This document shows positions 5,889 through 5,914 of a stretch of 5,914 nt of DNA, in pieces; the first letter of the stretch is position 1; each line of letters begins with the position of its first letter. The notes beneath the pieces were generated by a model. It searched no databases, was not told the origin of the DNA, and was given only the letters and a program-made list of their open reading frames with translations. Made by a program: the position numbers and the translations under genes. Source of the stretch: an uncultured Sutterella sp. (lineage in GTDB: Bacteria > Pseudomonadota > Gammaproteobacteria > Burkholderiales > Burkholderiaceae_F); contig URYO01000086.1 in assembly GCA_900552195.1 (NCBI GenBank), positions 1 to 5,914 on the forward strand, in the 5' to 3' direction.

Positions 5889-5914
5889 CGAGCACCTAAA
5901 CTAAATAACTGTTT

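Overview
The window is a minus-strand operon of the macromolecular synthesis type: rpsU, yqeY, dnaG, a NhaC-family antiporter gene and rpoD. All genes read right to left. The gene order (a GatB/YqeY gene between rpsU and dnaG) and the long Lys/Ala/Thr-rich N-terminal tail on RpoD suggest a betaproteobacterium of the order Burkholderiales. A gut-associated Sutterellaceae-like lineage is my best guess; this is inferred from the proteins, not tested by a tree.

Layout in transcription order: rpsU (5888-5676, ribosomal protein S21) lies 30 bases before yqeY (5645-5199). A strong intrinsic terminator (5157-5183) stands between yqeY and dnaG. Next comes dnaG (5091-3142, primase, TTG start), followed after 2 bases by the antiporter gene (3139-1826). 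A 346-base gene-free stretch (1825-1480) holds weak promoter-like and hairpin signals and should include the rpoD leader. rpoD starts at 1479. The core genes couple translation (S21), replication initiation (primase) and transcription (sigma-70), as in the classical rpsU-dnaG-rpoD operon. The antiporter is the unexpected member.

The left edge is not what it seems. The rpoD frame is normal through region 1.1, region 1.2 and much of the non-conserved region, then stops at 52 after a few unrelated residues, without regions 2 to 4. In another minus-strand frame, bases 74 to 1 encode a fragment with the hallmark of glycinamide ribonucleotide formyltransferase PurN (ending NIHPA) and run off the window. 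The sequence therefore switches from rpoD to the interior of a purN gene within about 10 bases. The purN piece looks Bacteroidetes-like and is visibly AT-richer. The likeliest explanation is a chimeric contig end or chimeric read, not a biological fusion. The 475-residue sigma factor should not be taken as a real truncated protein.

I see no CRISPR array, insertion sequence, tRNA, rRNA or novel multi-gene system here. The points worth following are the chimeric junction, the antiporter within the operon, the rpoD leader and the DNA-binding-like RpoD tail.
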